Notes: generated from the letters alone by a model not told the origin. DNA of 64,000 nucleotides from Halomontanus rarus (GCF_017357405.1 NZ_CP071597.1:1054001-1118000), one strand, 5' to 3'; numbered from the stretch's first letter, positions 9,450 to 18,473 are shown. Program-made: numbers and translations.

Positions 9450-10364
9450 ATGGGTATGACCGACGGGTCGATCTACCGAACGCCCGGTTGGAAACGTGAA
9501 CTCGAGGACCACTACCGGCGCGGCGTCGATCACCTCGAACGGACCGGCGACGTGGACGTCCGCTCGAGACGAGTCGAGACCCGGTACGGCAGTACGCACC
9601 TCCTCGTCGCCGGTCCCGAGGACGCGCCACCGGTCGTCGTCTTCCACGGCGGAAACGTCACTAATCCCGTCAGCTTCGAGTGGTTCCTTCCACTCGCTGA
9701 CGAGTACCGACTCTACGCACCGGACACCATCGGCCATCCCGGACTGAGTGCCGAGACACGGCTCTCTCCCGCAGATACCAGCTACGGGAAGTGGGCCGTG
9801 GATATCCTCGACGAACTCGGCCTCGAGTCCGCGCCGATGATCGGTCCCTCCTACGGCGGCGGGATCGTCCTCCGAACCGCGGCCTACGCACCCGACCGGA
9901 TCGACGCGGCGGCGCTGTACGCACCCGCAGGGCTCGCGACGGGGTCGGTCTGGCGTCTGCTCTCCGAGATCGTCGTTCCGATGCTGTGGTATCGACTCGC
10001 ACCCTCTCGCAGGCGTCTCGAGCGCGCCATCCAGCCGATGTTCACTGACTCGACGGCCGAACTCGAGGACGACCTCGTCGAGGGGATCGGAGCGGTTTTT
10101 CGGGGTGTGAAACTGGAGCGGGAGTTCCCGGCGCGGGCGAGTGCGGCCGAACTACGAGCGTTCGACGCGCCGACGCTGCTGGTGCTCGCGGAAGACGATC
10201 TGTTCTTCCCACCGGGAGCGGTCGGCCCGCGAGCGCGCGAGGTGATTCCGAACCTCGTGAGCGACGTCCTCCTGCAGGGCGAAGCGCACTTTCCGTCGCG
10301 TGCCGGTCGAGAGCGACTCGCCGAGCGGATTCGCGAGTTTCTCGACGAATACGGTAACTCGTGA
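9450..10364 (+). CDS. Alpha/beta hydrolase
   Basis: 304 aa from ATG 9450; ATG 9456 is equally possible, and the open frame upstream to 9354 has poor composition. Alpha/beta-hydrolase features: oxyanion-hole region VVFHGGN near residue 70, nucleophile elbow GPSYGG near 130, acid-strand region LLVLAEDDLFFPPG near 245, and the His of EAHFPS near 275. Substrate unknown. Its 3' end is 9 bases from the convergent mutase gene, so no shared operon. Similar proteins are carboxylesterases or meta-cleavage-type hydrolases; nothing here discriminates. Confidence 0.85.
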   Translation: MGMTDGSIYRTPGWKRELEDHYRRGVDHLERTGDVDVRSRRVETRYGSTHLLVAGPEDAPPVVVFHGGNVTNPVSFEWFLPLADEYRLYAPDTIGHPGLSAETRLSPADTSYGKWAVDILDELGLESAPMIGPSYGGGIVLRTAAYAPDRIDAAALYAPAGLATGSVWRLLSEIVVPMLWYRLAPSRRRLERAIQPMFTDSTAELEDDLVEGIGAVFRGVKLEREFPARASAAELRAFDAPTLLVLAEDDLFFPPGAVGPRAREVIPNLVSDVLLQGEAHFPSRAGRERLAERIREFLDEYGNS

Positions 10365-10373
10365 GAAGCCCAC

Positions 10374-12074
10374 TCAGGCCAGTCCAATTTCCTCGGAGTA
10401 GGCCCCGTACTCGGCTTCGAACACGCTCATGATCTCGCCCATCGTCGCGTAGGTCTTGACCGCGTCGACGATGTACGGTATCGCGTTCTCCTCACGATCG
10501 ATCGCCTCCCGGAGCTCCTCGAGCGCCTCCTCGACGGCCGCCTCGTCGCGTTTTGCCTTGGTGTCCGCGAGGCGCTCGAGTTGCCGATCCTGTGTCGTCT
10601 CGTCGATGTCGAGGATGTCGGGGCTGGTGTCCTCGTCGATGGTGTATTTGTTGACACCGACGACGACCTCCTCCTCGTTCTCGACGCGTTCCTGATACTC
10701 GTAGGAGGCGTCCTGAATCTCCCGGAGGAAGTAGCCGTCGTCGATCCCTTGCAGGATGCCGTCGCGAACCGAGCCGTCGCCCAGTTCCCGGATGTGTTCG
10801 ATGTACTCCATCGCTCGCCGTTCGGTCTCGTCGGTGAGCGACTCCACGGCGAAGCTCCCGCCGAGCGGGTCGACGATGTCGGCGGCGCCCGATTCCTCGG
10901 CGATGATCTGCTGGGTGCGCAGGGCGACCCGAACCGCCTGCTCGCTCGGCAGGGCCAGCGCCTCGTCGAAGCTGTTGGTGTGCAGCGACTGCGTGCCGCC
11001 GAAGACCCCCGCCAGCGCCTGAATGGTGACCCGGACAACGTTGTTCAGCGGCTGCTGGGCGGTCAGCGACTGGCCCGCCGTCTGGGTGTGGAACTTCAGG
11101 CGCTTCGATTCGGCGCGTTCGGCGTCGTACCACTCGTCCATCACGCGAGCGTAGATCCGCCTCGCCGCCCGGTACTTCGCGATCTCCTCGAAGAATGAGT
11201 TGTGGCAGTTGAAGAAAAACGAGAGGCGCGGCGCGAACTCGTCGACGTCGAGTCCGCGCTCGATGGCGTCTTCGACGTAGCCGAAACCGTCGGCGAGGGT
11301 GAAGGCGAGTTCCTGAACCGCCGTCGAGCCGGCCTCGCGGATGTGGTAGCCCGACACCGAGATGGGGTGGAACTTCGGCGTCTCCGCCGTCGCGAACTCG
11401 ACGACGTCCGTGACGAGATTCAGGGAGGGTTCCGGCGGAATCACCCACTCCTTCTGCGCGATGAACTCCTTGAACATGTCGTTCTGGAGCGTCCCGCGGA
11501 GTTTCTCGCGGGGGACGTCACGCTGGTCCGCGAGCGCGACGTACATCGCGTAGATCACGGGCGCGGAGGGATTGATCGTAAACGAGGTCGAAATCTCCTC
11601 GAGATCGATCCCGTCGAAGAGGATCTCCACGTCCCGCAGGGTGTCGACGGCGACGCCCTCCCTGCCGACTTCGCCGTCGCTCATCCGGTCGTCCGAGTCC
11701 AGTCCCATCAGCGACGGCATGTCGAACGCGACCGACAGCCCCGTCTGGCCCTCGTCGATCAGGTAGTGAAAGCGCTCGTTGGTCTCCTCGGCGGTCCCGA
11801 AACCAGCGAACTGCCGCATCGTCCACGTCCGCCCGCGGTACATCGTCGGGTACGGTCCGCGGGTGTAAGGCTCCTCGCCGGGAAATCCGAGATCCTCGAG
11901 GTAGTCCAGGTCGGCGACGTCCGCGGGCGTGTAGAGGCGGTCGACCTCGAGGTTCGAGACGGTCGCGAACCGATCGCGGCGCTCGCCGTAGCGCTCGAGA
12001 GTCGGCTCGAGGGTCTCTCCCTCCCAGGACGTACGCGCCTCGCGGATGTCGGCGAGTTCCTCGTCGTCGTACAT
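10374..12074 (-). CDS. mcmA1: Methylmalonyl-CoA mutase, large (catalytic) subunit
   Basis: Interconverts methylmalonyl-CoA and succinyl-CoA with adenosylcobalamin, in propionate and C3-C4 carbon metabolism. 566 aa from ATG 12074, the length of the archaeal large subunit, which carries only the TIM-barrel catalytic domain. Typical barrel motifs: RTWTMRQFAGFGTAEETN near 120 and TQTAGQSLTAQQPLNN near 365, with GGTQSLHTNSFDEALALPS near 400. No cobalamin-binding DxHxxG motif is present, so the B12 subunit must be a separate gene, not in this window. The start region is TTAATGG-type, about 34 bases upstream. Confidence 0.93.
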   Translation of the reverse strand: MYDDEELADIREARTSWEGETLEPTLERYGERRDRFATVSNLEVDRLYTPADVADLDYLEDLGFPGEEPYTRGPYPTMYRGRTWTMRQFAGFGTAEETNERFHYLIDEGQTGLSVAFDMPSLMGLDSDDRMSDGEVGREGVAVDTLRDVEILFDGIDLEEISTSFTINPSAPVIYAMYVALADQRDVPREKLRGTLQNDMFKEFIAQKEWVIPPEPSLNLVTDVVEFATAETPKFHPISVSGYHIREAGSTAVQELAFTLADGFGYVEDAIERGLDVDEFAPRLSFFFNCHNSFFEEIAKYRAARRIYARVMDEWYDAERAESKRLKFHTQTAGQSLTAQQPLNNVVRVTIQALAGVFGGTQSLHTNSFDEALALPSEQAVRVALRTQQIIAEESGAADIVDPLGGSFAVESLTDETERRAMEYIEHIRELGDGSVRDGILQGIDDGYFLREIQDASYEYQERVENEEEVVVGVNKYTIDEDTSPDILDIDETTQDRQLERLADTKAKRDEAAVEEALEELREAIDREENAIPYIVDAVKTYATMGEIMSVFEAEYGAYSEEIGLA

Positions 12075-12160
12075 AGTCGTATCCGTAATATTTGCCGGAG
12101 GAACCATTAAGGATTCCGGGGATGCGACGGTCTCCCCGTCGACGGGGAGTAGCGGTCCGG

Positions 12161-12895
12161 CTACGGACTCGCTCGCTCGTGCTCGAGGCCGAGCCGCTCT
12201 CTGTCCCATTCGATCTCGACGAGGTTCGACGGCGTACCGGCGAGTCCGCTTCGGCTGACGACCTCGAACGTCCGATTTCTCGCTTCGGTGGTGAACGGCG
12301 CCGCGGCCATCACGCGAGCGACGTCGGCGCGGGGGATCGATCCGGAGACGGAGTCGCCGCCCTCTCCGACGAGGACGTCCTCGCTCGGCGGGTCGTCCGT
12401 GAGTTTGCCCGGCCTGACGATCGTGTAGCCGATCCCAGAGCGGCGAATCGCCGCCTCGGCGTCCTGTTTAGCCTTCAAGGTGGCGCGAACCAGCAACCGA
12501 CCCGGGAGCGGCATCCCCGCCTTCGAACTCCCGACGCCGATCGCACTCTCCAGCACGAAGTGATCGACGTCCGCGCCGACCGACGCCGTGACGAGATTGA
12601 CCACGCCCGTCCGATCGACCAGTTTGCCGCCGACGGCGTGGCGGAGACCCGGCGACGTCCCCAGTGCGCACAGGACGATATCACAGTCGGCGACGGCGCG
12701 GACCGCGTCCGCCGAGTCGAAGAAGTCGACGACTTCGACCTCGTCGGCCCCGAGCCGCTCGAGCGCGTCGACGTCGGCGTACGACCGCGTCGTCGCCCGA
12801 ACCCGCAGGTCGGTCGGTCGGAGGACGGCGAGCAGTTCGCGGCCGGTGTCTCCGCTCGCTCCTGCGACGAGAACGCGGTCGGCGGTTGCAGACAT
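12161..12895 (-). CDS. Atypical SDR / NAD(P)H-binding protein
   Basis: 244 aa. The N-terminal Rossmann motif VLVAGASGDTGRELL (GxxGxxG, residues 10-18) identifies an atypical short-chain dehydrogenase of the NmrA/SDR_a5 type. Later blocks DCDIVLCALGT, VDHFVLESAIGVG and YTIVRPGKLTDDP match the same family; the classical YxxxK pair is not obvious, which is common there. The substrate is unknown; relatives include NAD(P)-binding sensors and flavin or biliverdin reductase-like proteins. Codes away from the mutase gene, 86 bases after it on the same strand. Confidence 0.85.
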   Translation of the reverse strand: MSATADRVLVAGASGDTGRELLAVLRPTDLRVRATTRSYADVDALERLGADEVEVVDFFDSADAVRAVADCDIVLCALGTSPGLRHAVGGKLVDRTGVVNLVTASVGADVDHFVLESAIGVGSSKAGMPLPGRLLVRATLKAKQDAEAAIRRSGIGYTIVRPGKLTDDPPSEDVLVGEGGDSVSGSIPRADVARVMAAAPFTTEARNRTFEVVSRSGLAGTPSNLVEIEWDRERLGLEHERASP

Positions 12896-13027
12896 ATCGG
12901 TCGTACCTCGTGTGTACCTATAATGGTCTCCAGCGGTCAGTTTCCGCGACTGTAACCCGGAACTGACCGTCTTTCCCCTGTCGGTTCTTCGAAAGGATCA
13001 ATGGGGAACGGGAAAAACGGGACTGCA

Positions 13028-13576
13028 ATGTCCCCGAACCGACTCTTCATCGACCCCGACTCGAACGAACTCGACCTCGACGTCGATCGCCTCCTCTTCG
13101 AAGCGAAACCGATCGCGCTGATCCTCCTCGTCTTCGGCGGAGCAGGTGTGGTCCTTTTCGTGTTCGCACAGCTGTTCCAGTACGTCGGGTTGTTCCACCA
13201 GCTGTTCCTGTTCGCCCAGCAGTTCGCGTTCACCCTCGGCGGGTTCGTCGCACTCCTGTACGTGCTCGTCCGCGCGATGCAGTTCGCGGACGGGGACGGA
13301 CTCGAGGTCGGGTCCGGGACCTCACCGTCCGCCGGGACGCAGACTGGTGGAGAGTCCACACAGTCACGCTACGAAGTTCCGGTAACGGATAGGAATCGAC
13401 CGTCTGCGGAGGACCGGAACCGAACGTCGTCGACCGAGGTGGCCGACGAGGGGCCTTCCGATGGTGACGACACCGACGCCCTCGAGGAGAGCGGCGACGC
13501 GGACGATACGTTCGACGATAACGACGACACCCGCGGTGAGAACGGCGACGGTAGCGAGGGTGCTGGACGCCGATAA
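13028..13576 (+). CDS. Membrane protein with long acidic tail, unknown function
   Basis: 182 aa from ATG 13028 (MSPNRLFIDPDSNEL); ATG 13001 nine codons earlier is also in frame. Two hydrophobic segments, about residues 30-52 and 65-85, are followed by a disordered hydrophilic C-terminal half rich in Asp, Glu, Ser and Thr. No domain is recognised. The stop (13574-13576) abuts the stop of the convergent permease gene (13577-13579) with no base between. Confidence 0.75.
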   Translation: MSPNRLFIDPDSNELDLDVDRLLFEAKPIALILLVFGGAGVVLFVFAQLFQYVGLFHQLFLFAQQFAFTLGGFVALLYVLVRAMQFADGDGLEVGSGTSPSAGTQTGGESTQSRYEVPVTDRNRPSAEDRNRTSSTEVADEGPSDGDDTDALEESGDADDTFDDNDDTRGENGDGSEGAGRR

Positions 13577-14362
13577 TCAGTAGTGGCCCATCACGCCCAA
13601 CTTCCGAGCCCGACGGAGCAACAGGTGAAACGTCAGGTAGCCGACCGCGAGGTAACACAGGCCGTTGGCGACCAGAACCGCGAGTTCGGCCGCGGGGAAC
13701 TCCCAGAGACGGGTGCCCTCGGTCATCGCTTCTTGTAACAGGCTACTCCCCTGACTCAGCGGCAGCGCTTTGAGCCACGCACGGCCGTCGACCGGCGTCG
13801 CGATCAGCGCGATCAACCCGAACTGGAGCAACTGGAAGACGTTCTCGATTCGCTTGTACAACAACGCGAACCCGGCGAAGACGAAGCCGAGGCCGACGAC
13901 CGAGAGCGTCGTCACCACGACCAGCGGAACGACCGTCACGGCGTCGATCGACAGCGTCTGGTCGGTCGTCGCGAGCATCATCGCCAGCAGGACCAGCCCG
14001 CCGGCGATACTCGTACAGATGTTCACCGCCGTCTTGACGGCCATCAGCGTCCCCATGCCCGACGGCGACATGTACAGCTGCTCGAGGGTCCCCCACTGGG
14101 CCTCGCGGGTGACCTGTCCAGAGGTGCTGTGATAGGCCGAGATCGCCACCGAGAACAGGAAGAAGCCGACGATGATCCCGTCGAGCGTGTCGGTGATCGC
14201 GGCGCCCGCGACGGCTTGCCCGCCGAAGAAGATCATCGCGAAGAACAGGTACGCGCCGAGGAACCCGAAGGCGGTGTTGATCCAGTACCGCCGCCAGAGG
14301 ATGACCTTCTTCTCGAGGACCGCGCGGGCCAGCAAGAAGAGTCCGCGTCCGGTCGTCGTCAT
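13577..14362 (-). CDS. ABC-2 type exporter permease
   Basis: 261 aa, six predicted membrane helices spread over residues 25-255, with the ABC-2 pattern (N-terminal LEKKVILWRRYW, central GTLEQLYMSPSGMGTLM block corresponding to the conserved ABC-2 motif). Works with the ATPase encoded just upstream: the ATPase stop and this start overlap as ATGA at 14359-14362. Cargo is unknown; drug, lipid or polysaccharide export are all possible for this family. Confidence 0.88.
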   Translation of the reverse strand: MTTTGRGLFLLARAVLEKKVILWRRYWINTAFGFLGAYLFFAMIFFGGQAVAGAAITDTLDGIIVGFFLFSVAISAYHSTSGQVTREAQWGTLEQLYMSPSGMGTLMAVKTAVNICTSIAGGLVLLAMMLATTDQTLSIDAVTVVPLVVVTTLSVVGLGFVFAGFALLYKRIENVFQLLQFGLIALIATPVDGRAWLKALPLSQGSSLLQEAMTEGTRLWEFPAAELAVLVANGLCYLAVGYLTFHLLLRRARKLGVMGHY

Positions 14363-15540
14363 CGGTCGGTCGCCTCCGTTCGTGGCGTCCGCGTTCGCGG
14401 ATCGTCGTCGCCGACGGGTTTGGAACCCGCATCCGTTTCCGTCTCCGTGCCCGCCGCACCGTTTTCCGCCGCTTCTCCGCTACCGCCGGACCCGCTCGCA
14501 CCGCTCTCGCGATCGGTCAACGCGAGGAACACGTCCTCGAGATCCGGCTCGAGCGCGGTCACCGTCACGAGCGGACAGGGCGACTCCCGGACGACGTCCA
14601 TCATCGCGTAGAAGTCGTCGCCCTGCCGGAGCGTCGCGTCGAACCGCTGGTGGTCGCCCACCCTCGTCCAGTCGTCCGCGCCGAACTCGGTCTCGAGGCG
14701 CTCCCGGCGCTCCGGAGCGAGCGTTCCGTCGACGGTCACCCGGTAGGTCTGCGTTCGGAAGACGTCGACGAGTTCCTCGAGCGAGTCGTCCGCGACGACC
14801 CGTCCCTCGTCCATGATGATCACGCGATCGCAGACGTCCTCGACGACGTCCATGTCGTGACTCGAGAGGACGATCGTGATCGACTCCCGTTCGGCGAGTC
14901 GGCGCAGTTCCGCCCGCAGGTCGAGCGAACTCTCGACGTCGAGCCCGAGCGTGGGTTCGTCGAGAAAGACCACCGACGTCTCCCGGGCGAGCGTACACGC
15001 CAGCGACGTCTTCTGTTTCATCCCTCTGGAGAGCTTGTTGACCGGAACGTCGGCCTTCGCGACGAGGTCGAGGTCCTCGAGCAATCGGTCGTGGCGTTCC
15101 CGAACGGCGGTCTCGGTCGGATCGTGGCCGCCGAGACGCGCGAAAAACCGCAGGTTCTCCCGCACCGTGAGCCGCCAGTAGACGTTTCGTGCGCCCTCGA
15201 GCATGGCCGCGACGTGTCGGTAGACGGCTCGCGGGGCGTCGGTGGTCTCGATCCCCTCGATGGTCACCGAGCCCTCGTCGGGGACGACCAGCCCGAGCAT
15301 AGCCTTGATCGCCGTCGTCTTGCCGGCGCCGTTCGGGCCGAGGAGCCCGACGACGGTCCCGCGGTCGATCTCGAAGCCGACGCCGTCGACCGCCAGAACG
15401 CGGTCGTCACCGCTCCCGTAGGTCTTGGTCAGGCCCGACACCGAGACGACCGTCTCACCCGTCCGAACCTCGGAACGGGCCGCCCCACCGCGATCGATCG
15501 CCGACTCCGGGGGTTCCGTGGTGTCCGTCGAGTCTGTCAT
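14359..15540 (-). CDS. ABC transporter ATP-binding protein
   Basis: 393 aa. Walker A GPNGAGKTT near residue 70, signature LSRGMKQK near 165, Walker B VVFLDEPTLGLD near 185, H-loop SSHDMDVVEDV near 215. The C-terminal about 100 residues after the core form the extra domain typical of drug/bacitracin-type ATPases, then a Gly/Ser/Glu-rich, probably disordered tail (from about 350). Pairs with the overlapping ABC-2 permease gene. A TATA-like CTTATCC about 29 bases before the ATG supports this start. Confidence 0.92.
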   Translation of the reverse strand: MTDSTDTTEPPESAIDRGGAARSEVRTGETVVSVSGLTKTYGSGDDRVLAVDGVGFEIDRGTVVGLLGPNGAGKTTAIKAMLGLVVPDEGSVTIEGIETTDAPRAVYRHVAAMLEGARNVYWRLTVRENLRFFARLGGHDPTETAVRERHDRLLEDLDLVAKADVPVNKLSRGMKQKTSLACTLARETSVVFLDEPTLGLDVESSLDLRAELRRLAERESITIVLSSHDMDVVEDVCDRVIIMDEGRVVADDSLEELVDVFRTQTYRVTVDGTLAPERRERLETEFGADDWTRVGDHQRFDATLRQGDDFYAMMDVVRESPCPLVTVTALEPDLEDVFLALTDRESGASGSGGSGEAAENGAAGTETETDAGSKPVGDDDPRTRTPRTEATDR

Positions 15541-15840
15541 TCTGAACTAGTAAACGAGATATCTGGATAAGGGTTTCTGGTCCGGATGTGGTCGGTGCCG
15601 GCCGAACTCGAGTCCGACCCGTCGGCCGGTCACGGTAGTACGGCGATCGACGCCCCGATCTCGACTCGCCGACGATCAGCGGTCGTGTCGGGCGTCGTAA
15701 GCAGTTTCCCGGTCCCCGTCCAGTACGAACGGTCTCCTCGGGAGTTAGCTTCGTCACCGTCGGCCGTCGGTCGATATCTCGACGTCTTCGAACGATACAG
15801 AGGAACCCACCGGCACCGCCCTCGGCTTCGACCGCCCGAC
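15541..15840. other. 300-base gap with promoter only
   Basis: Between the 5' end of the ABC operon and the 3' end of the CBS-domain gene. A TATA-like element at 15565-15577 serves the ABC genes. The rest shows no coding bias and no hairpin I can support. Confidence 0.5.
15565..15577 (-). promoter_or_regulatory. TATA-like box of ABC exporter operon
   Basis: On the minus strand, CCCTTATCC is centred about 30 bases before ATG 15540. Confidence 0.45.
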
Positions 15841-16653
15841 TCAGGCCTCATCGGACTGTAACCGCTTGGTCGTCTCGACCAGCGGATGCCGGGCGTAATC
15901 GACGACCTCGATATCGCCGAGCGTCTCGAGGTTCTCCTTGGCGGCCGTCCGCGCCATGCCGAGATCGATCGGGTGCTCGATGACGATCACGTAGGCGTCC
16001 ATCTCGTCGATACCCAGTCGGTCGGCCGCCAGCACCCGATGGTGGCCGTCGGCCAGAAACAGCGTCCCGCCGTTGTCGATCACCACCAGCGGCTCGGCGA
16101 GGCCGTGCTCGAGTTCGTACCGTCGTCCCTCGAGTTCGTCGGCGTAGACTCGGCCCTGCGTCGGGATGAGGTTTTGGAGGGCGACCGTCCGGCGCTCCTC
16201 GTACAACTCCATCGAGTGAATGTTCTCGAGGGTTCGCATCAGTTTGCCGACCTTCTCGGGAGTCGCGCGCTCGATCTGGCTGCGGATGACGTCGGCGTTG
16301 GAGATAATTCCGACCAGATTGCCGGCGTCGTCGACGACCGGGAGCTTCTGGATGCCCGATCGGAGGATCACCCGGGCTGCGTCGGTGACTTTCATCTCCG
16401 GATGGGCGACGATTAGGTCGGTCGTCATCACCTTGAAGATCGGTTCGCCGTCGTCGGCCAGCAACAGGTCGCGGGCGCTGATGAACCCCTCTACGCGTCT
16501 CCTGTCGCAAACGGGAAAGCCGCTGTGTTCGTCGCTCTCTGCGATCCGAACCGCGACGTCGCGAACGCTCGCGTCGGGTGAGACGGTCACCACGTCGCGA
16601 GTCATGTACTCCTCGACTTGCGCTTTCGTCCCGGTTCCGTCGACCGCGTTCAT
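15841..16653 (-). CDS. CBS-pair protein fused to ParB/SerK-like domain
   Basis: 270 aa. Residues 10-130 form two CBS repeats (YMTRDVVTVSPDASVRDVA; VMTTDLIVAHPEMKVTDAA), which usually sense adenosine nucleotides. Residues about 140-265 resemble the ParB/sulfiredoxin-type fold, with the hallmark LADGHHRVLAADRLG near 205. Archaeal ADP-dependent free serine kinase (SerK) and SbnI share this fold and DGH motif, so serine phosphorylation is a reasonable hypothesis; a DNA-binding ParB role is less likely since no helix-turn-helix or partition genes are nearby. Monocistronic, with repeated TAACGT elements upstream. Confidence 0.82.
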   Translation of the reverse strand: MNAVDGTGTKAQVEEYMTRDVVTVSPDASVRDVAVRIAESDEHSGFPVCDRRRVEGFISARDLLLADDGEPIFKVMTTDLIVAHPEMKVTDAARVILRSGIQKLPVVDDAGNLVGIISNADVIRSQIERATPEKVGKLMRTLENIHSMELYEERRTVALQNLIPTQGRVYADELEGRRYELEHGLAEPLVVIDNGGTLFLADGHHRVLAADRLGIDEMDAYVIVIEHPIDLGMARTAAKENLETLGDIEVVDYARHPLVETTKRLQSDEA

Positions 16654-16716
16654 AGCGACACAACGGAACCGGTCGACAAAAACTTCCCGTCAGCTCTCAG
16701 TCCGTTGTCGGGCTCC

Positions 16717-16774
16717 GATGGTGTAACGTGACCTGACCTGATGTCACCCGATCTAACGTGAGATGGTGTAACGT
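16717..16774. repeat. Repeated GATGGTGTAACGT / TAACGT elements upstream of CBS gene
   Basis: The 13-mer GATGGTGTAACGT occurs at 16717-16729 and again at 16762-16774, 45 bases apart, and a third TAACGTGA lies between them near 16754. They are 65-120 bases upstream of the CBS-ParB gene start, a place fitting regulator sites. Confidence 0.5.
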
Positions 16775-16816
16775 CTTCACCTCACTCAACCCACCCGTCT
16801 CCGAACGACCGCGCTG

Positions 16817-18451
16817 TTATCTGTCTCTCTCACTCTCGGTATTTGTCTCCGTCCTCCCGTTTACGCTCCCTTCACCCGCACTCTCGTTCTCGTTCTCGTT
16901 CTCAGTCTCAGTCTTCTTTACCCGCTCGCTCCCTCTCCCACTCGTACTCGTACTCACCCCGTCGTCTCCCTCCGCTTGCCCATCACCCGACAGAAACAAC
17001 CACTGACTGGCCTGACTGTACGCCCCGACCGGCGTTCCCGGCCGCGTCTTGATCGCCTCGAAGAACCGGTCCGTAATCACCTCCTCGACGACGCTCAGGA
17101 TCGAATCGACCTGCTCCTGATCGTCGACACCACCGAGACTCCCGACCTCGAGTTGTGCGCCGGCCATATCGGCGTGGCCACCGGCGCTTCCGATCTGGTC
17201 GAACGCGTCTCGAAGCGTCTCGCCGAGGTCGATCTCGCTCGCACGCGACCGGGCCGAGAGGAACACCATCTCGTCTAGAAACCCGTAGACGAGGGTCGTA
17301 TTCACTCCCTCCATGTTCAACAGCTGTTCGGCCGCCTGCGGCAACGAGTCACGATTTGTGATGTAACCCACGCTCGAGACGACGACGGTTCCTCGCTGGG
17401 TACGCTTCTTGATCGCTCTGGCGATCGTCTCGAGGGTGTCGCCCTCGATCGTCGGTTCTTCGACCTGTTCTAACACGCTCTGGTCGACGGCCGGCAGTAG
17501 CGTCGCCGCCGCCCGAAAGTCGACTGCGGACACCTCCCGCGTAAAGTCGTTCGTATCGACACGGATCCCGTACAACAGCGCCGTCGCCGTCCGACGACGG
17601 AAATCGAGACCGAACCGCTGTAGGTACTCGGTCATGACGGTACTCGTCGCCCCCGCGTTCTCCCGGAGATCGACGAACTCCCCCGGGACCGGCCCTCGCG
17701 GTGGATGATGATCGATGACGATGTCGACGTGCAGTTCCGGTGGCAGCTGGTCGTTGACGCCGGGGCGAGAGTGGTCGACCAGCGCGAACGCCGCGTACTC
17801 TCCCAGCGAGTCCTCCGGATCGAGGTTTCGCAGATCGAGATCGAGCAGGTTCACCATCGCCCGATTCTCTTGATGGGAGATGTCGCCGAAATAGCACGCC
17901 TGAGCGTCGACGCCGACCGCAGCCGCGAGATCCGTCAACGCGACGGCGCTCGCGATGGCGTCCGGGTCGGGGTTGTCGTGCATCACGACCGCTAGCGTCC
18001 CCTCGATTCGGGACAGTTGGCGACGCAACGCCAACACCTTCGACGCTCCGCTACTGGTCGTCTCCTCGAGTATCCGGTCGGCGAGCGATTGGGTCGGATC
18101 GACGACTCGATCGGCGAGGTCCTCGATCACCGCCCGGTTCTCGCCCGTAAAATTCCCGCCCGCGTACGCGACGAGCGTCGCGTTCGGAAATCGGTCGCGG
18201 GCCCGCTCGAGGGTGAGACGGTTCTTGTCGGTCCGATCGCCGGCGACGAGGACGACCATCGGCTCGTCGACGTCGCTGAAGACGGTCGGATCCGTTGGAT
18301 CACCCTGTTGGGCCGGGATGTTGTCGTCCCGAAGCGTCTCGACGACGTCCTCGTTCTCCGTGATGACCAAGAGCGGACCGTCGCGCTCGGGCAGTTGCTC
18401 GACGATGCGCTGGCCGACACTCCCGCACCCGAGCACGAGCCGGGAAACCAT
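16817..18451 (-). CDS. TrkA_N-like domain fused to DHH phosphoesterase
   Basis: 544 aa from ATG 18451; a GTG at 18472 is open, but a TATA-like TTTTACCC lies about 28 bases before 18451 and favours it. Residues 1-130 form a Rossmann nucleotide-binding domain (LVLGCGSVGQRIV; later VVLVAGDRTDKNRLTL) like the RCK/TrkA_N domain of potassium transport regulators. Residues about 150-450 are a DHH/DHHA1 phosphoesterase with HDNPDPDAIAS, FALVDHS and DHHPPRG motifs. The tail from about 515 is Glu/Asn-rich repeat sequence. DHH relatives cleave cyclic di-AMP, pAp or short RNA; joining one to an RCK-like domain suggests nucleotide-linked signalling (inference). Confidence 0.88.
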   Translation of the reverse strand: MVSRLVLGCGSVGQRIVEQLPERDGPLLVITENEDVVETLRDDNIPAQQGDPTDPTVFSDVDEPMVVLVAGDRTDKNRLTLERARDRFPNATLVAYAGGNFTGENRAVIEDLADRVVDPTQSLADRILEETTSSGASKVLALRRQLSRIEGTLAVVMHDNPDPDAIASAVALTDLAAAVGVDAQACYFGDISHQENRAMVNLLDLDLRNLDPEDSLGEYAAFALVDHSRPGVNDQLPPELHVDIVIDHHPPRGPVPGEFVDLRENAGATSTVMTEYLQRFGLDFRRRTATALLYGIRVDTNDFTREVSAVDFRAAATLLPAVDQSVLEQVEEPTIEGDTLETIARAIKKRTQRGTVVVSSVGYITNRDSLPQAAEQLLNMEGVNTTLVYGFLDEMVFLSARSRASEIDLGETLRDAFDQIGSAGGHADMAGAQLEVGSLGGVDDQEQVDSILSVVEEVITDRFFEAIKTRPGTPVGAYSQASQWLFLSGDGQAEGDDGVSTSTSGRGSERVKKTETENENENESAGEGSVNGRTETNTESERDR

Positions 18452-18473
18452 ATCGCGGCTTACGACCGACACG

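Noticed and set aside
10581..11198. Plus-strand frames across the mutase gene
   Set aside because: Antisense shadows; the minus strand encodes a clear methylmalonyl-CoA mutase.
16860..16960. Short regular repeats resembling a CRISPR array
   Set aside because: Units are only six bases with no spacers and are inside the coding tail of the DHH gene.
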